From: Pseudomonadota bacterium
GTDB lineage: Bacteria > Pseudomonadota > Alphaproteobacteria > Rhizobiales > Xanthobacteraceae
Length of the DNA stretch: 7,424 bases
Assembly (NCBI GenBank): GCA_023431725.1
Contig: JAEYVN010000225.1
Coordinates: forward strand, 1-7,424
Direction of reading: 5' to 3'
The notes under the pieces are model-generated. The model saw only the letters and a program-made list of their open reading frames with translations, did not search any database and was not told the DNA's origin. The position numbers and the translations under genes are program-made. This document shows, piece by piece, positions 1 through 5,052 of the stretch. The stretch's first letter is position 1; every line of letters starts with the position of its first letter.

Positions 1-1021
1 TGCCGTTGCCATGAGCCACGAAACCGGTCGCACCACGCGAGTAGGCGATGACGCCGGACAGCGTGTCCTTGGCATCCCACGGCATCTTCAGGGTCAGGCC
101 GGCGCCGACGCCCCAGCCCCACTTGTCGCCAGGATTGTCGCAGGCTGTGGTGTTGACGTTTCCGCCCACACAGCCAACGAAACCAGGAGTTACGCCGCTG
201 TAATACTGGCCGGCAACCTGATGCAGTCCACCCATGATCTGGGCCGAACCCCAAGCCTGGTCGACACGGATGTTACCGACGATGTCCGGCACTTTCTGGC
301 CAGCATTATCACGAACCGGATTTGCAAAAGGAGCGAAGGTTGCCACTCCTAAAGTTCCGAGGTCGACAATAGGTTTCGCGCGACCACCAAACGCATCTTC
401 GATCGAGATCGTCGCCGACAGGCCGTTGCCGAACTGCCAGGTATAGGCGGCGACGTTGTGACCGGACGGGCCCGAGGAGCCGTCAAGGAGCAACGGCACG
501 AGGCCGTAGGCGGCGCCGTTATAGAAGCCGAAGAAGGTGTCCGAGCGGCCGAAGGTGAAGCCGGCGAACTGGATAAAGGCGCGCTCGAGAGCGAAGGTGA
601 AGTTACCAACGCCGGCCGGAGGGGCCAATTGCGTATCAACGTCAGTATTCAGCCAGTTGAAGCCGAAGCTGACATACGACCGCAGGGTGCCGTATTCGGT
701 CTGCGTGCGCGTATCCGTGGTCAGACGGAAACGGGCCTGCTGAGCGAAGCTGTTGTTCAGTCGGGTAAAGCGACTCGAGACGGGCGCGCGGTCCTGGTAC
801 CCACCGGCGACGTCATTGTGGTAGGCCTCGTAACGGACATAGCCACCGATCTTGATGCAGGTGTCCGTACCTGGGATATAATAATAGCCGACGCCGTACA
901 GGCTGCAGACTTTCACGTACTCGACCGCTTTGGCCTTTACGGGAAGGTCAGCCGCCTGCGCCCCAGCAACTGCAATCAAGCCTGCAGCGGAACCGAGGAG
1001 AAGGCTTTTCACCATCTTCAT
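1..1021 (-). CDS. Outer-membrane porin, Omp2/RopA-like porin_2 family (partial, C-terminus missing)
   Basis: The frame is open from ATG at 1021 to the window edge, giving 340 residues. A signal peptide (Lys-rich start, hydrophobic core, AQA|ADLP cleavage after about residue 23) leads into the alphaproteobacterial porin hallmark, residues 36-63, containing VCSLYGVGYYYIPGTDTC and IKIGGYVRYE, with Cys39 and Cys55 placed to form a disulfide. What follows is alternating aromatic/polar beta-strand sequence (e.g. RAFIQFAGFTFGRSDTFFGF, about 148-167), as in 16-stranded trimeric porins that let small hydrophilic solutes across the outer membrane. A second cysteine pair, Cys284/Cys294, lies in a Gly/Asn-rich stretch that reads like an external loop. 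Family members are longer and end in a C-terminal Phe needed for assembly; that part lies outside. GGAGG at 1028-1032, six bases before the ATG, supports the start. Substrate specificity cannot be read from this. Confidence 0.93.
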   Translation of the reverse strand, partial: MKMVKSLLLGSAAGLIAVAGAQAADLPVKAKAVEYVKVCSLYGVGYYYIPGTDTCIKIGGYVRYEAYHNDVAGGYQDRAPVSSRFTRLNNSFAQQARFRLTTDTRTQTEYGTLRSYVSFGFNWLNTDVDTQLAPPAGVGNFTFALERAFIQFAGFTFGRSDTFFGFYNGAAYGLVPLLLDGSSGPSGHNVAAYTWQFGNGLSATISIEDAFGGRAKPIVDLGTLGVATFAPFANPVRDNAGQKVPDIVGNIRVDQAWGSAQIMGGLHQVAGQYYSGVTPGFVGCVGGNVNTTACDNPGDKWGWGVGAGLTLKMPWDAKDTLSGVIAYSRGATGFVAHGNG

Positions 1022-1487
1022 GTTGAACCTCCAAGTTTGCTTTAGGGAGGGTCAAAACTCCGCTGGGTGATGCCCACCCAATGAGGTTCCCCTATTCCCC
1101 GCGAACTACCCTGCTGTCTTCGAAATCCCCCGATAGACAACCGAGCAGCGCGACTTGGGGACGCCCCCTCCGTCGCGAAGATGAGATTACCCGACCGCCT
1201 TTGTTCCGCAATCGAGAAACGCCTCGTTCACAGCCTCTTTCGAATGTTTTCAAACCCGTGTTGCACAAATAGCACTCAGTTTTGAGCTGCGGAACGGATT
1301 ACACTTGCAGGATCAAAAATCGTGTTAAGTTATTGCAATCGCTTTGGTATTTGTGCGAGCGAGCGCTCTAGGTAAGCCGAATGGAGAGTCTTGGATCCTT
1401 GAATGGAGGCACAGCCGCTGACGGGCTGCTTCCTTCGGGTTCCGTAAATCTTGCGGCGATGCCGGGGAATCAATGGAAGATTCGCGG
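1022..1487. other. Intergenic region between tRNA-Ser and the porin gene
   Basis: No gene is supported here. The part next to the porin is its leader: a GGAGG Shine-Dalgarno at 1028-1032 and a perfect 6-bp hairpin at 1064-1080. The stretch 1255-1355 is clearly more AT-rich than its surroundings and is the likeliest place for the porin promoter, but I could not find a convincing -35/-10 pair on the minus strand. An imperfect inverted repeat of 11 bases (10 matching) joins 1261-1271 with 1348-1358. Short open frames here are random or shadows of the tRNA. Confidence 0.6.
1064..1080 (-). promoter_or_regulatory. Hairpin in the porin 5' leader
   Basis: TGGGTG at 1064-1069 pairs perfectly with CACCCA at 1075-1080 around a 5-base loop. 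It would lie in the porin mRNA about 43 bases upstream of the start codon. It could stabilise the leader or affect ribosome loading; that role is inference. No U-run follows directly, so it is not a typical terminator. Confidence 0.3.
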
Positions 1488-1580
1488 TGGCGGAGACGGA
1501 GGGATTCGAACCCTCGATACGCCTTGACGGCGTATAACGGTTTAGCAAACCGCCGCCTTCAGCCACTCGGCCACGTCTCC
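1488..1580 (-). tRNA. tRNA-Ser, anticodon GCT (reads AGC/AGU)
   Basis: The minus strand folds into a complete type II tRNA. The acceptor stem pairs GGAGACG (1574-1580) with CGTCTCC (1492-1498), with discriminator G at 1491 and an encoded CCA at 1488-1490. The D-arm has the serine-type GCCGAGTGGCTGAAGGC. The anticodon stem closes a 7-base loop TTGCTAA with anticodon GCT at 1544-1546. A long variable arm (TATACGCC paired with GGCGTATC by 7-8 pairs) is the class II mark of serine tRNAs, and the T-arm GAGGG-TTCGAAT-CCCTC is perfect. The gene lies 102 bases downstream of the Sel1-repeat gene on the same strand. I see no duplicated tRNA 3' end or integrase nearby that would mark it as an occupied attachment site. 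Confidence 0.97.
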
Positions 1581-1647
1581 AGCAGGCACGGATATGCCCA
1601 AGACTGACGATCCAAGCAACCTGAAAGGCGACGCCGAGCGCTTTACA

Positions 1648-1665
1648 CGCCGATTATTTTCGGCG
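1648..1665 (-). other. Hairpin just past the Sel1-repeat gene
   Basis: CGCCGA and TCGGCG form a perfect 6-bp stem around a 6-base loop, 17 bases after the stop codon of the Sel1-repeat gene and upstream of the tRNA. On the minus strand it is followed by GTGTAAAG rather than a U-run, so it could protect the mRNA 3' end or act as a weak terminator, but it does not meet the intrinsic-terminator pattern. Confidence 0.3.
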
Positions 1666-1682
1666 GTCCACTTTCCCCTGCC

Positions 1683-1952
1683 TCAGTGCCGTGTCAGCCA
1701 GTCGCGGGCGGCGCGCTGGGCGGCGGCGATTTCGGCCGGCGACATATTCGCGGCAATCTCCTGCCGCGATTGCGCCGCTTCCTTGCTGCCTTTCATCGCC
1801 GCGAGGTTGAACCACTTATGCGCCGCAATCAGATCGGTTTCGACCGCGTCGCCGACCGAATAGCGAATCCCCAGCTCGTAATAGGTGTCGGCTGCGGACG
1901 GGCCCTGCCCCGCATTGCTCATGTCGACATGCGGCATCTCAAAACGCGCCAT
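1683..1952 (-). CDS. Small protein with a single Sel1-like (TPR-type) repeat
   Basis: This 89-residue cytosolic protein has no signal peptide or membrane segment. Residues 21-60 match one full Sel1 repeat: A-x-Y-x-LG-x-x-Y, then G34, V37, D40, A44, W47, AA51-52, G55 and A59, the positions that pack the two helices. Residues 64-86 (EIAANMSPAEIAAAQRAARD) read as a further amphipathic capping helix. Sel1 repeats are protein-binding solenoids and usually come in tandem, so one repeat suggests a small adaptor; the partner is unknown. The start is the ATG at 1952 rather than the ATG two codons upstream, because AGGGG at 1959-1963 is 6 bases from the former and touches the latter. It is flanked by the GST gene, 327 bases upstream, and tRNA-Ser downstream. 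Family assignment is firm; function is not known. Confidence 0.85.
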   Translation of the reverse strand: MARFEMPHVDMSNAGQGPSAADTYYELGIRYSVGDAVETDLIAAHKWFNLAAMKGSKEAAQSRQEIAANMSPAEIAAAQRAARDWLTRH

Positions 1953-1958
1953 GATCAT

Positions 1959-1963
1959 CCCCT
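1959..1963 (-). promoter_or_regulatory. Ribosome binding site of the Sel1-repeat gene
   Basis: AGGGG lies 6 bases before ATG 1952 and directly abuts the alternative ATG at 1958, which decides for the inner start. Confidence 0.6.
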
Positions 1964-2219
1964 GTTTACGCCTCCGCCTTGATTGGCGGATGTTGATGTC
2001 CGACGACCCCCGTCAGACAGGCCGATGATGATCTGCAAAATTTGAATGGCAGTTTAAGCGTTTGGATGAATCGAATCTGAACGGAACCAGCTGTCCAGAC
2101 CACCGCAATGCTCGAAGAACACCGAATCTACGGGCATTTCGAAGCATCGCGAGCGTGTACTCGGCGCCATCTTTACACTCTGAACACCGTCAATGTTCGC
2201 AGGCCGCTAACCGTCACGC
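1964..2219. other. Intergenic region between the GST terminator and the Sel1-repeat gene
   Basis: With its flanks this is a 327-base gap (1953-2279) with no supported gene. A short GC hairpin (CCGCC at 1974-1978, GGCGG at 1985-1989, 6-base loop) would lie in the Sel1 gene's leader. The AT-rich piece at 2035-2060 may hold that gene's promoter, but no clear -35/-10 pair was found. Short plus-strand frames here have no ribosome binding site and unnatural composition. Confidence 0.5.
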
Positions 2220-2252
2220 AAAAGGGCGGCCGCGATCGGCGCGCACCGCCCT
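2220..2252 (-). terminator. Intrinsic terminator of the GST gene
   Basis: On the minus strand AGGGCGG (2246-2252) pairs with CCGCCCT (2223-2229), the loop can form a further short GC stem, and the 3' arm runs into TTTT (2220-2223). It begins 27 bases after the GST stop codon, the expected place. Confidence 0.72.
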
Positions 2253-2279
2253 GTCATCGATCGCAACAATGCAGAACGA

Positions 2280-3140
2280 TCAGCCGGCCCGCGCCCGCTG
2301 TTGAAACAGCAAGGCCTTGACCTTGGGGTCGTTCATATCGACCTTCGATGCCTCTTCTACACGCAGCTTCATGCCACGCTGGACAGCCGGACGCGCCATC
2401 ACCGTTTCGAGCCAGCGCTTGAGATGCGGGAACTCATTGATGTCCTGCCCCTGACGCTGCCAGCGCGATGCCCATCCGACACACGCCATGTCGGCGATCG
2501 AATAGCGGCCGGCCAGGAACGGACGATCCTTGAGACGCGTATTCATGACTCCGAACAGGCGATGGACCTCGTTCGTGTAGCGATCGATCGCATATTGCAG
2601 CTTCTCCGGCGCATAGATCCGGAAGTGATGCGCCTGACCACCCATCGGACCGAGACCGCCCATTTGCCACATGAGCCATTCCTCGACCTGGACGCGCTCG
2701 CGTTCGCTGGCGGGATAGAACTTGCCGGTCTTGCGACCGAGATATTGCAGGATCGCGCCCGACTCGAAGACTGAAATCGGCTTCCCGCCCGGACCATCCG
2801 GATCGACAATCGCCGGCATCCGGTTGTTGGGAGCAATCGCCAGGAACTCGGGCTTGAACTGATCGCCGGTCGAGATGTTGACCGGCTTCATGATAAAGGG
2901 AAGCCCACACTCCTCCAGCATGATCGAAATCTTCCAGCCGTTCGGCGTCGGCCAGTAATAGAGTTCGATCGGCCGCTGCTTGCGGCGTGCGGCCGGCTTC
3001 TTCGACGATGCGGCTGCTGTGGCCTTGCTCTTGTCCTTGCTCTTGCTCGCAGTGCGTACCGCCGCCTGACGTGGCACCTTCACCTTGGATCTGGCCTTGG
3101 AACCGGCCTTCGACTTCGGCCTCGCTGCTCTTCGTGCCAT
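2280..3140 (-). CDS. Nu-class (YghU/YfcG-like) glutathione transferase with a histone-H1-like basic N-terminal tail
   Basis: The product is 286 residues. Residues 57-143 are a thioredoxin-fold GST N-domain: PIELYYWPTPNGWKIS has the Thr65/Asn67 pair that Nu-class enzymes use in place of a catalytic Tyr/Ser/Cys, NNRMPAIVD (105-113) has the cis-proline, and ESGA (126-129) is the glutathione gamma-Glu site. Residues 148-260 form the helical C-domain, with GGLGPMGGQAHHF (161-173), a YfcG/YghU signature. The family shows glutathione-dependent disulfide reductase and peroxidase activity in the cytosol. Unusually, residues 1-56 are a Lys/Arg/Ala/Ser tail (ARPKSKAGSKARSKVK...), absent from E. coli YfcG. 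The chosen ATG (3140) has GGAG six bases upstream; a GTG at 3173 would add 11 residues without a comparable site. It is divergent from the secreted-protein gene and ends at a terminator, so it is probably monocistronic. Natural substrate unknown. Confidence 0.92.
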   Translation of the reverse strand: MARRAARPKSKAGSKARSKVKVPRQAAVRTASKSKDKSKATAAASSKKPAARRKQRPIELYYWPTPNGWKISIMLEECGLPFIMKPVNISTGDQFKPEFLAIAPNNRMPAIVDPDGPGGKPISVFESGAILQYLGRKTGKFYPASERERVQVEEWLMWQMGGLGPMGGQAHHFRIYAPEKLQYAIDRYTNEVHRLFGVMNTRLKDRPFLAGRYSIADMACVGWASRWQRQGQDINEFPHLKRWLETVMARPAVQRGMKLRVEEASKVDMNDPKVKALLFQQRARAG

Positions 3141-3146
3141 CTCTGT

Positions 3147-3150
3147 CTCC
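3147..3150 (-). promoter_or_regulatory. Ribosome binding site that sets the GST start
   Basis: GGAG lies 6 bases before ATG 3140. It supports this start over the longer GTG frame beginning at 3173. Confidence 0.6.
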
Positions 3151-3161
3151 GCTATCGCTTC

Positions 3162-3174
3162 GGTGACCGTCACC
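3162..3174. promoter_or_regulatory. Perfect dyad between divergent genes, possible operator
   Basis: GGTGAC and GTCACC flank a single central base, a perfect 6+1+6 palindrome. It lies 22 bases upstream of the GST start in the 142-base gap to the divergent secreted-protein gene. The position suits a repressor or activator site, but the regulator is unknown and no promoter elements were recognised around it. Confidence 0.35.
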
Positions 3175-3270
3175 TAAAACCGCCGACGACGACGCGCAAC
3201 CGGCGCCGCCGTATGGACCGCCTTCCATCTGCAGCATAGTGTTGCCGACGGAATGGCTCTTCACGTCCAT

Positions 3271-3276
3271 GGGGGA
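3271..3276 (+). promoter_or_regulatory. Ribosome binding site that sets the start of the secreted-protein gene
   Basis: GGGGGA is 6 bases before ATG 3283. The earlier in-frame ATGs at 3253 and 3277 are badly spaced or unsupported, and only the 3283 start puts the signal peptide at the N-terminus. Confidence 0.65.
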
Positions 3277-3282
3277 ATGAAC

Positions 3283-3669
3283 ATGAAAAACTCCATCGTC
3301 AGTTTGCTGCCGGCCATCATCGTTGCGGGCGCAATTGCGACCTTCACCACCCTGCCCGCCGGTCCAGCTTTCGCACAGACATCACCAGCAACCACGACGG
3401 ACAAGCCAAAGGCCGAGAGCAGCACGGCCAGTCAGGACGCCAAGAAGTCCGCCGACGACGAACGCAAGGCGAAGCGAGCAGAAGCGCGCAAGGCGAAGGC
3501 TGACAAGCGTGCCACCGCATCGGCCGGGCGTCGTGCCGCTCGCGACCGCCAGAAGCAATGCGGGGCGGAATGGAAGGAAGCGCGCCGCGCAGGTAAGGTC
3601 GATAGCAATATGACCTGGCCGCAATACTGGAGCGCCTGCAACACGCGGCTCAAGGCAAAGGCGACCTGA
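3283..3669 (+). CDS. Small secreted protein: basic Ala/Lys linker plus conserved-looking two-Cys, Trp-rich C-terminal domain
   Basis: The product is 128 residues. Residues 1-31 are a clear Sec signal peptide (MKNSIVSLLPAIIVAGAIAT core, cleavage at AFA|QTS), so the mature 97-residue protein is periplasmic or exported. Residues 32-50 are a Thr/Ser/Pro-rich spacer. Residues 51-90 are highly charged and Ala-rich (KKSADDERKAKRAEARKAKA), likely one long helix or coiled coil. Residues 91-124 form a compact module with Cys93, Trp97, Trp112, Trp116 and Cys119 (motifs CGAEWKEAR and MTWPQYWSACNTRLK); the two cysteines, 26 residues apart, could form a disulfide in the periplasm. From memory similar modules occur in unnamed rhizobial proteins, and I can give no function. 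It is the only gene here on the plus strand and is divergent from the GST gene. Codon use looks like that of its neighbours. Confidence 0.85.
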   Translation: MKNSIVSLLPAIIVAGAIATFTTLPAGPAFAQTSPATTTDKPKAESSTASQDAKKSADDERKAKRAEARKAKADKRATASAGRRAARDRQKQCGAEWKEARRAGKVDSNMTWPQYWSACNTRLKAKAT

Positions 3670-3698
3670 AGAATAATCTGCCGTACCGGTGAGCCTTT

Positions 3699-3720
3699 CG
3701 GCTTTGATGGATCAAAGCCG
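3699..3720 (+). other. Hairpin downstream of the secreted-protein gene
   Basis: CGGCTTTGA (3699-3707) pairs perfectly with TCAAAGCCG (3712-3720) around TGGA, a 9-bp stem beginning 29 bases after the stop codon. The following CGGTTCTGGCTTCTTG is not a proper U-run, so it may be a weak terminator or an mRNA 3'-end stabiliser. The overlapping AGCC-TTTC-GGCT at 3692-3703 could form a competing small hairpin. Confidence 0.45.
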
Positions 3721-3879
3721 CGGTTCTGGCTTCTTGCTTTGGTGCGTCCGCGAACCGGCACCCTCTTCGCTGGAACACGCTTTGGTCGGGCAACAACGCG
3801 GTCGCCCGCAAAACTTCAAAGTTAATGAATTCGATAATCGAACGACCACACTCAGCCGTTAGCTAACCCCAGAAAGACC

Positions 3880-3920
3880 GAGGGCGTCGGAGAGACCTGT
3901 TGTGTCTCGCCGACGCCCTC
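3880..3920. terminator. Long terminator-like hairpin between convergent genes
   Basis: GAGGGCGTCGG (3880-3890) pairs with CCGACGCCCTC (3910-3920) over 11 bp. After one A-G mismatch the stem continues with GAGAC/GTCTC (3892-3896/3904-3908), closing a 7-base loop. On the minus strand it is followed by GGTCTTTCT, mildly U-rich, and it lies 88 bases past the stop of the 27-residue basic protein. On the plus strand there is no U-run. It plausibly ends minus-strand transcription, perhaps both directions; an alternative is a dispersed palindromic repeat. Confidence 0.55.
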
Positions 3921-4008
3921 CGTCATTACATGATGCCGGCGATGTCTCGCACGAGGATGTCGCGCGGAAAACGCCGCCGGCCCTGTAACGTGACCGAAAA
4001 CGGCGCAA

Positions 4009-4092
4009 TTACTTCCGCTTCTTCGCGACCTTGCGCTTCGTCTTCTTCGCGGTCTTCTTCGCCGCGGTCTTAGCCTTCTTACGCTTCGCCAT
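4009..4092 (-). CDS. 27-residue extremely basic, histone-H1-tail-like mini-protein
   Basis: The product has 27 residues: 13 Lys, 3 Arg, 6 Ala, 3 Thr, one Val and the initiator Met. It repeats AAKKT/AKKT units, as in the C-terminal tails of eukaryotic H1 and bacterial H1-like proteins (AlgP, HctB type). It has no hydrophobic core, so it should be disordered and is predicted to bind nucleic acid through charge. The case for a real gene is a strong GGAGGG at 4097-4102, four bases before ATG 4092, plus a clean stop; the longer in-frame extension to 4296 has unrelated composition and is not part of it. Tiny Lys-rich proteins of this kind are, to my knowledge, found in rhizobia, usually as hypotheticals. 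It could act in nucleoid compaction or RNA binding; neither is shown. The coding strand is A-rich while the window is GC-rich. Confidence 0.7.
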   Translation of the reverse strand: MAKRKKAKTAAKKTAKKTKRKVAKKRK

Positions 4093-4096
4093 TGTG

Positions 4097-4102
4097 CCCT
4101 CC
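4097..4102 (-). promoter_or_regulatory. Ribosome binding site of the 27-residue basic protein
   Basis: GGAGGG lies 4 bases before ATG 4092. It is the main evidence that translation starts there and not at upstream in-frame ATGs. Confidence 0.65.
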
Positions 4103-4126
4103 AAGTTAGAGATGGCGCTATCGAAA

Positions 4127-4150
4127 GTGCACTCGCGAATCGAGGTGCAC
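4127..4150 (-). promoter_or_regulatory. Hairpin or dyad in the leader of the 27-residue basic protein
   Basis: GTGCACTCG and CGAGGTGCAC pair over 9 bp with one bulged G around a 5-base loop. It lies 25 bases upstream of the Shine-Dalgarno site. It could be an operator (GTGCAC is itself palindromic) or an mRNA leader structure. Confidence 0.3.
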
Positions 4151-4454
4151 TGGACTTCGATTACTACAGAACCCACAAAACAGCGACTCCACTTAACGAA
4201 ACGTGTACTCGGACGGGCGTTTCGATGCGCGATGCAGGTGATGCGCGACCAGTTCAGTGCTTTCGAAGTCAACGTCGCCCACTCGCCAACGCGCAAACAA
4301 TGTCAATACATGCGACGTTGAAATTATATCGATGAAATCAGCGTTATCTGCATGTGCATCATGACCCTGCGTTGCAGATTCCTGCTTCGACATTCGTTCG
4401 GTCAGCCGCGCTTTCGAGACGTGCGATGTCAAGTCTGGTGTCGAAAGACGGGTC

Positions 4455-4467
4455 AAAAATTTTTTTT
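4455..4467. other. A5T8 tract
   Basis: Five A followed by eight T is the longest AT homopolymer run noticed in the window. A-tracts of this kind bend DNA. On the plus strand it follows an imperfect stem (CTTTCGA at 4411-4417 with TCGAAAG at 4441-4447), so the U-run could serve a terminator, though the 12-base gap between stem and U-run argues against it. Confidence 0.5.
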
Positions 4468-5020
4468 GGAAAACTCTCGAATTCGAGCCTCCAACCACCC
4501 GGCTCGATCCGAAATCGGACGAATCGCCTTCTCATGATTCGCTTCGATGCATCCGCGCGCGCATCTGAAAGACGATCTGCGACCGCTCGAAGACACCGAC
4601 ACGCTATCGCAAAAAGAAAAACAGAGCGCATCAGGCTTCATCGCGAACAGATCGGAACGCTTTGAAGCGTTGCTGCTGCCCCAAAACGGGACGAGGTTCA
4701 CGGTTCGAATGGAATTTTCCGGATGCGAGCGGACGCAACAGACGCACGCATCGCTCAATCACCATGCCGGAGACGAACATTCGCATCATTCCAGACGGAA
4801 TTTCGCCACCGGCAATACTCTCACGACGATCGATCGCCGGGTTGATCCCCGCGAATGTCATGAGAGTAACGTCATGACGTCCTTCGGAATGTCGTCAGAC
4901 CGAACTTGAACATCCGCTCATCCATTGCGAGCAGCTTTCATCGAAAGTTTGGTCGCGCTTTCCCGTTCAAGACACGTCAATCGCGCCGACCATCACGAAG
5001 TGGTCGTTTCTTGATCGCTC

Positions 5021-5052
5021 ATAAAGGGGATTTTCGTGCTCCCACCCCTTAT
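5021..5052 (-). terminator. Weak terminator candidate for the acid phosphatase gene
   Basis: On the minus strand ATAAGGGG, which includes the stop codon, pairs with CCCCTTTAT through four G-C and several A-T pairs with one bulge, around a 15-base loop. The U-run is only TTT. The stem is short, so this is a weak candidate. Confidence 0.3.

Larger units (their letters stand above)
3670..4008. other. Intergenic region between convergent genes
   Basis: This 339-base gap has no gene I can support. It holds two strong hairpins (3699-3720 and 3880-3920), described separately, and a 13-base dyad TTCGAT-A-ATCGAA at 3830-3842. A 51-codon plus-strand frame at 3707-3862 begins inside the first hairpin and has no Shine-Dalgarno site. 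Confidence 0.6.
4093..5048. other. 956-base stretch without a convincing gene
   Basis: Open frames of 60-140 codons occur in several frames on both strands, but none combines a ribosome binding site, natural composition and a recognisable family. The part next to 4092 must be the leader and promoter region of the basic mini-protein: it holds a hairpin at 4127-4150 and a perfect minus-strand -10-like TATAAT at 4323-4328 without a matching -35. Further right are an A5T8 tract (4455-4467), 12-bp palindromes at 4476-4487 and 4869-4880, and small hairpins at 4987-5006 and 5021-5052. It may hide a small RNA or a decayed gene; neither is demonstrated. Confidence 0.5.

Noticed and set aside
458..1045. 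A 195-codon plus-strand frame opposite the porin
   Set aside because: It is a shadow of the porin reading frame, which carries a signal peptide, the porin signature and an RBS.
1488..1580. tRNA-Ser as an integration site for a mobile element
   Set aside because: No repeat of the tRNA 3' end, integrase or foreign-looking gene is present on either side within the window.
2434..3270. A 278-codon minus-strand frame overlapping the GST gene in another frame
   Set aside because: The GST frame has family motifs and an RBS; this one is Gly/Arg/Ser-rich with no domain.
3707..3862. A 51-codon plus-strand frame after the secreted-protein gene
   Set aside because: It starts inside a 9-bp hairpin and has no Shine-Dalgarno site.
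4093..4296. In-frame extension of the 27-residue basic protein to 95 residues
   Set aside because: The upstream residues differ totally in composition, and GGAGGG lies right before the inner ATG at 4092.
4193..4390. A minus-strand frame of about 65 codons ending at 4193
   Set aside because: The composition is passably protein-like, but there is no RBS, no recognised family and a mixed third-position pattern.
4631..4861. A 76-codon minus-strand frame starting MTFAGIN
   Set aside because: The first seven residues recall the start of DUF1761 proteins, but the rest lacks that family's hydrophobic helices, and its own ATG has no good RBS. Possibly a remnant, but too weak to call.
4869..4880. Perfect 12-bp palindrome ACGTCATGACGT
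   Set aside because: About two 12-bp perfect palindromes are expected by chance in a window this long, and no promoter or gene start is next to it.
4547..4909. A 120-codon plus-strand frame in the gene-poor region
   Set aside because: It is rich in His, Arg, Ser and Thr with no hydrophobic core or RBS, and looks like random translation.
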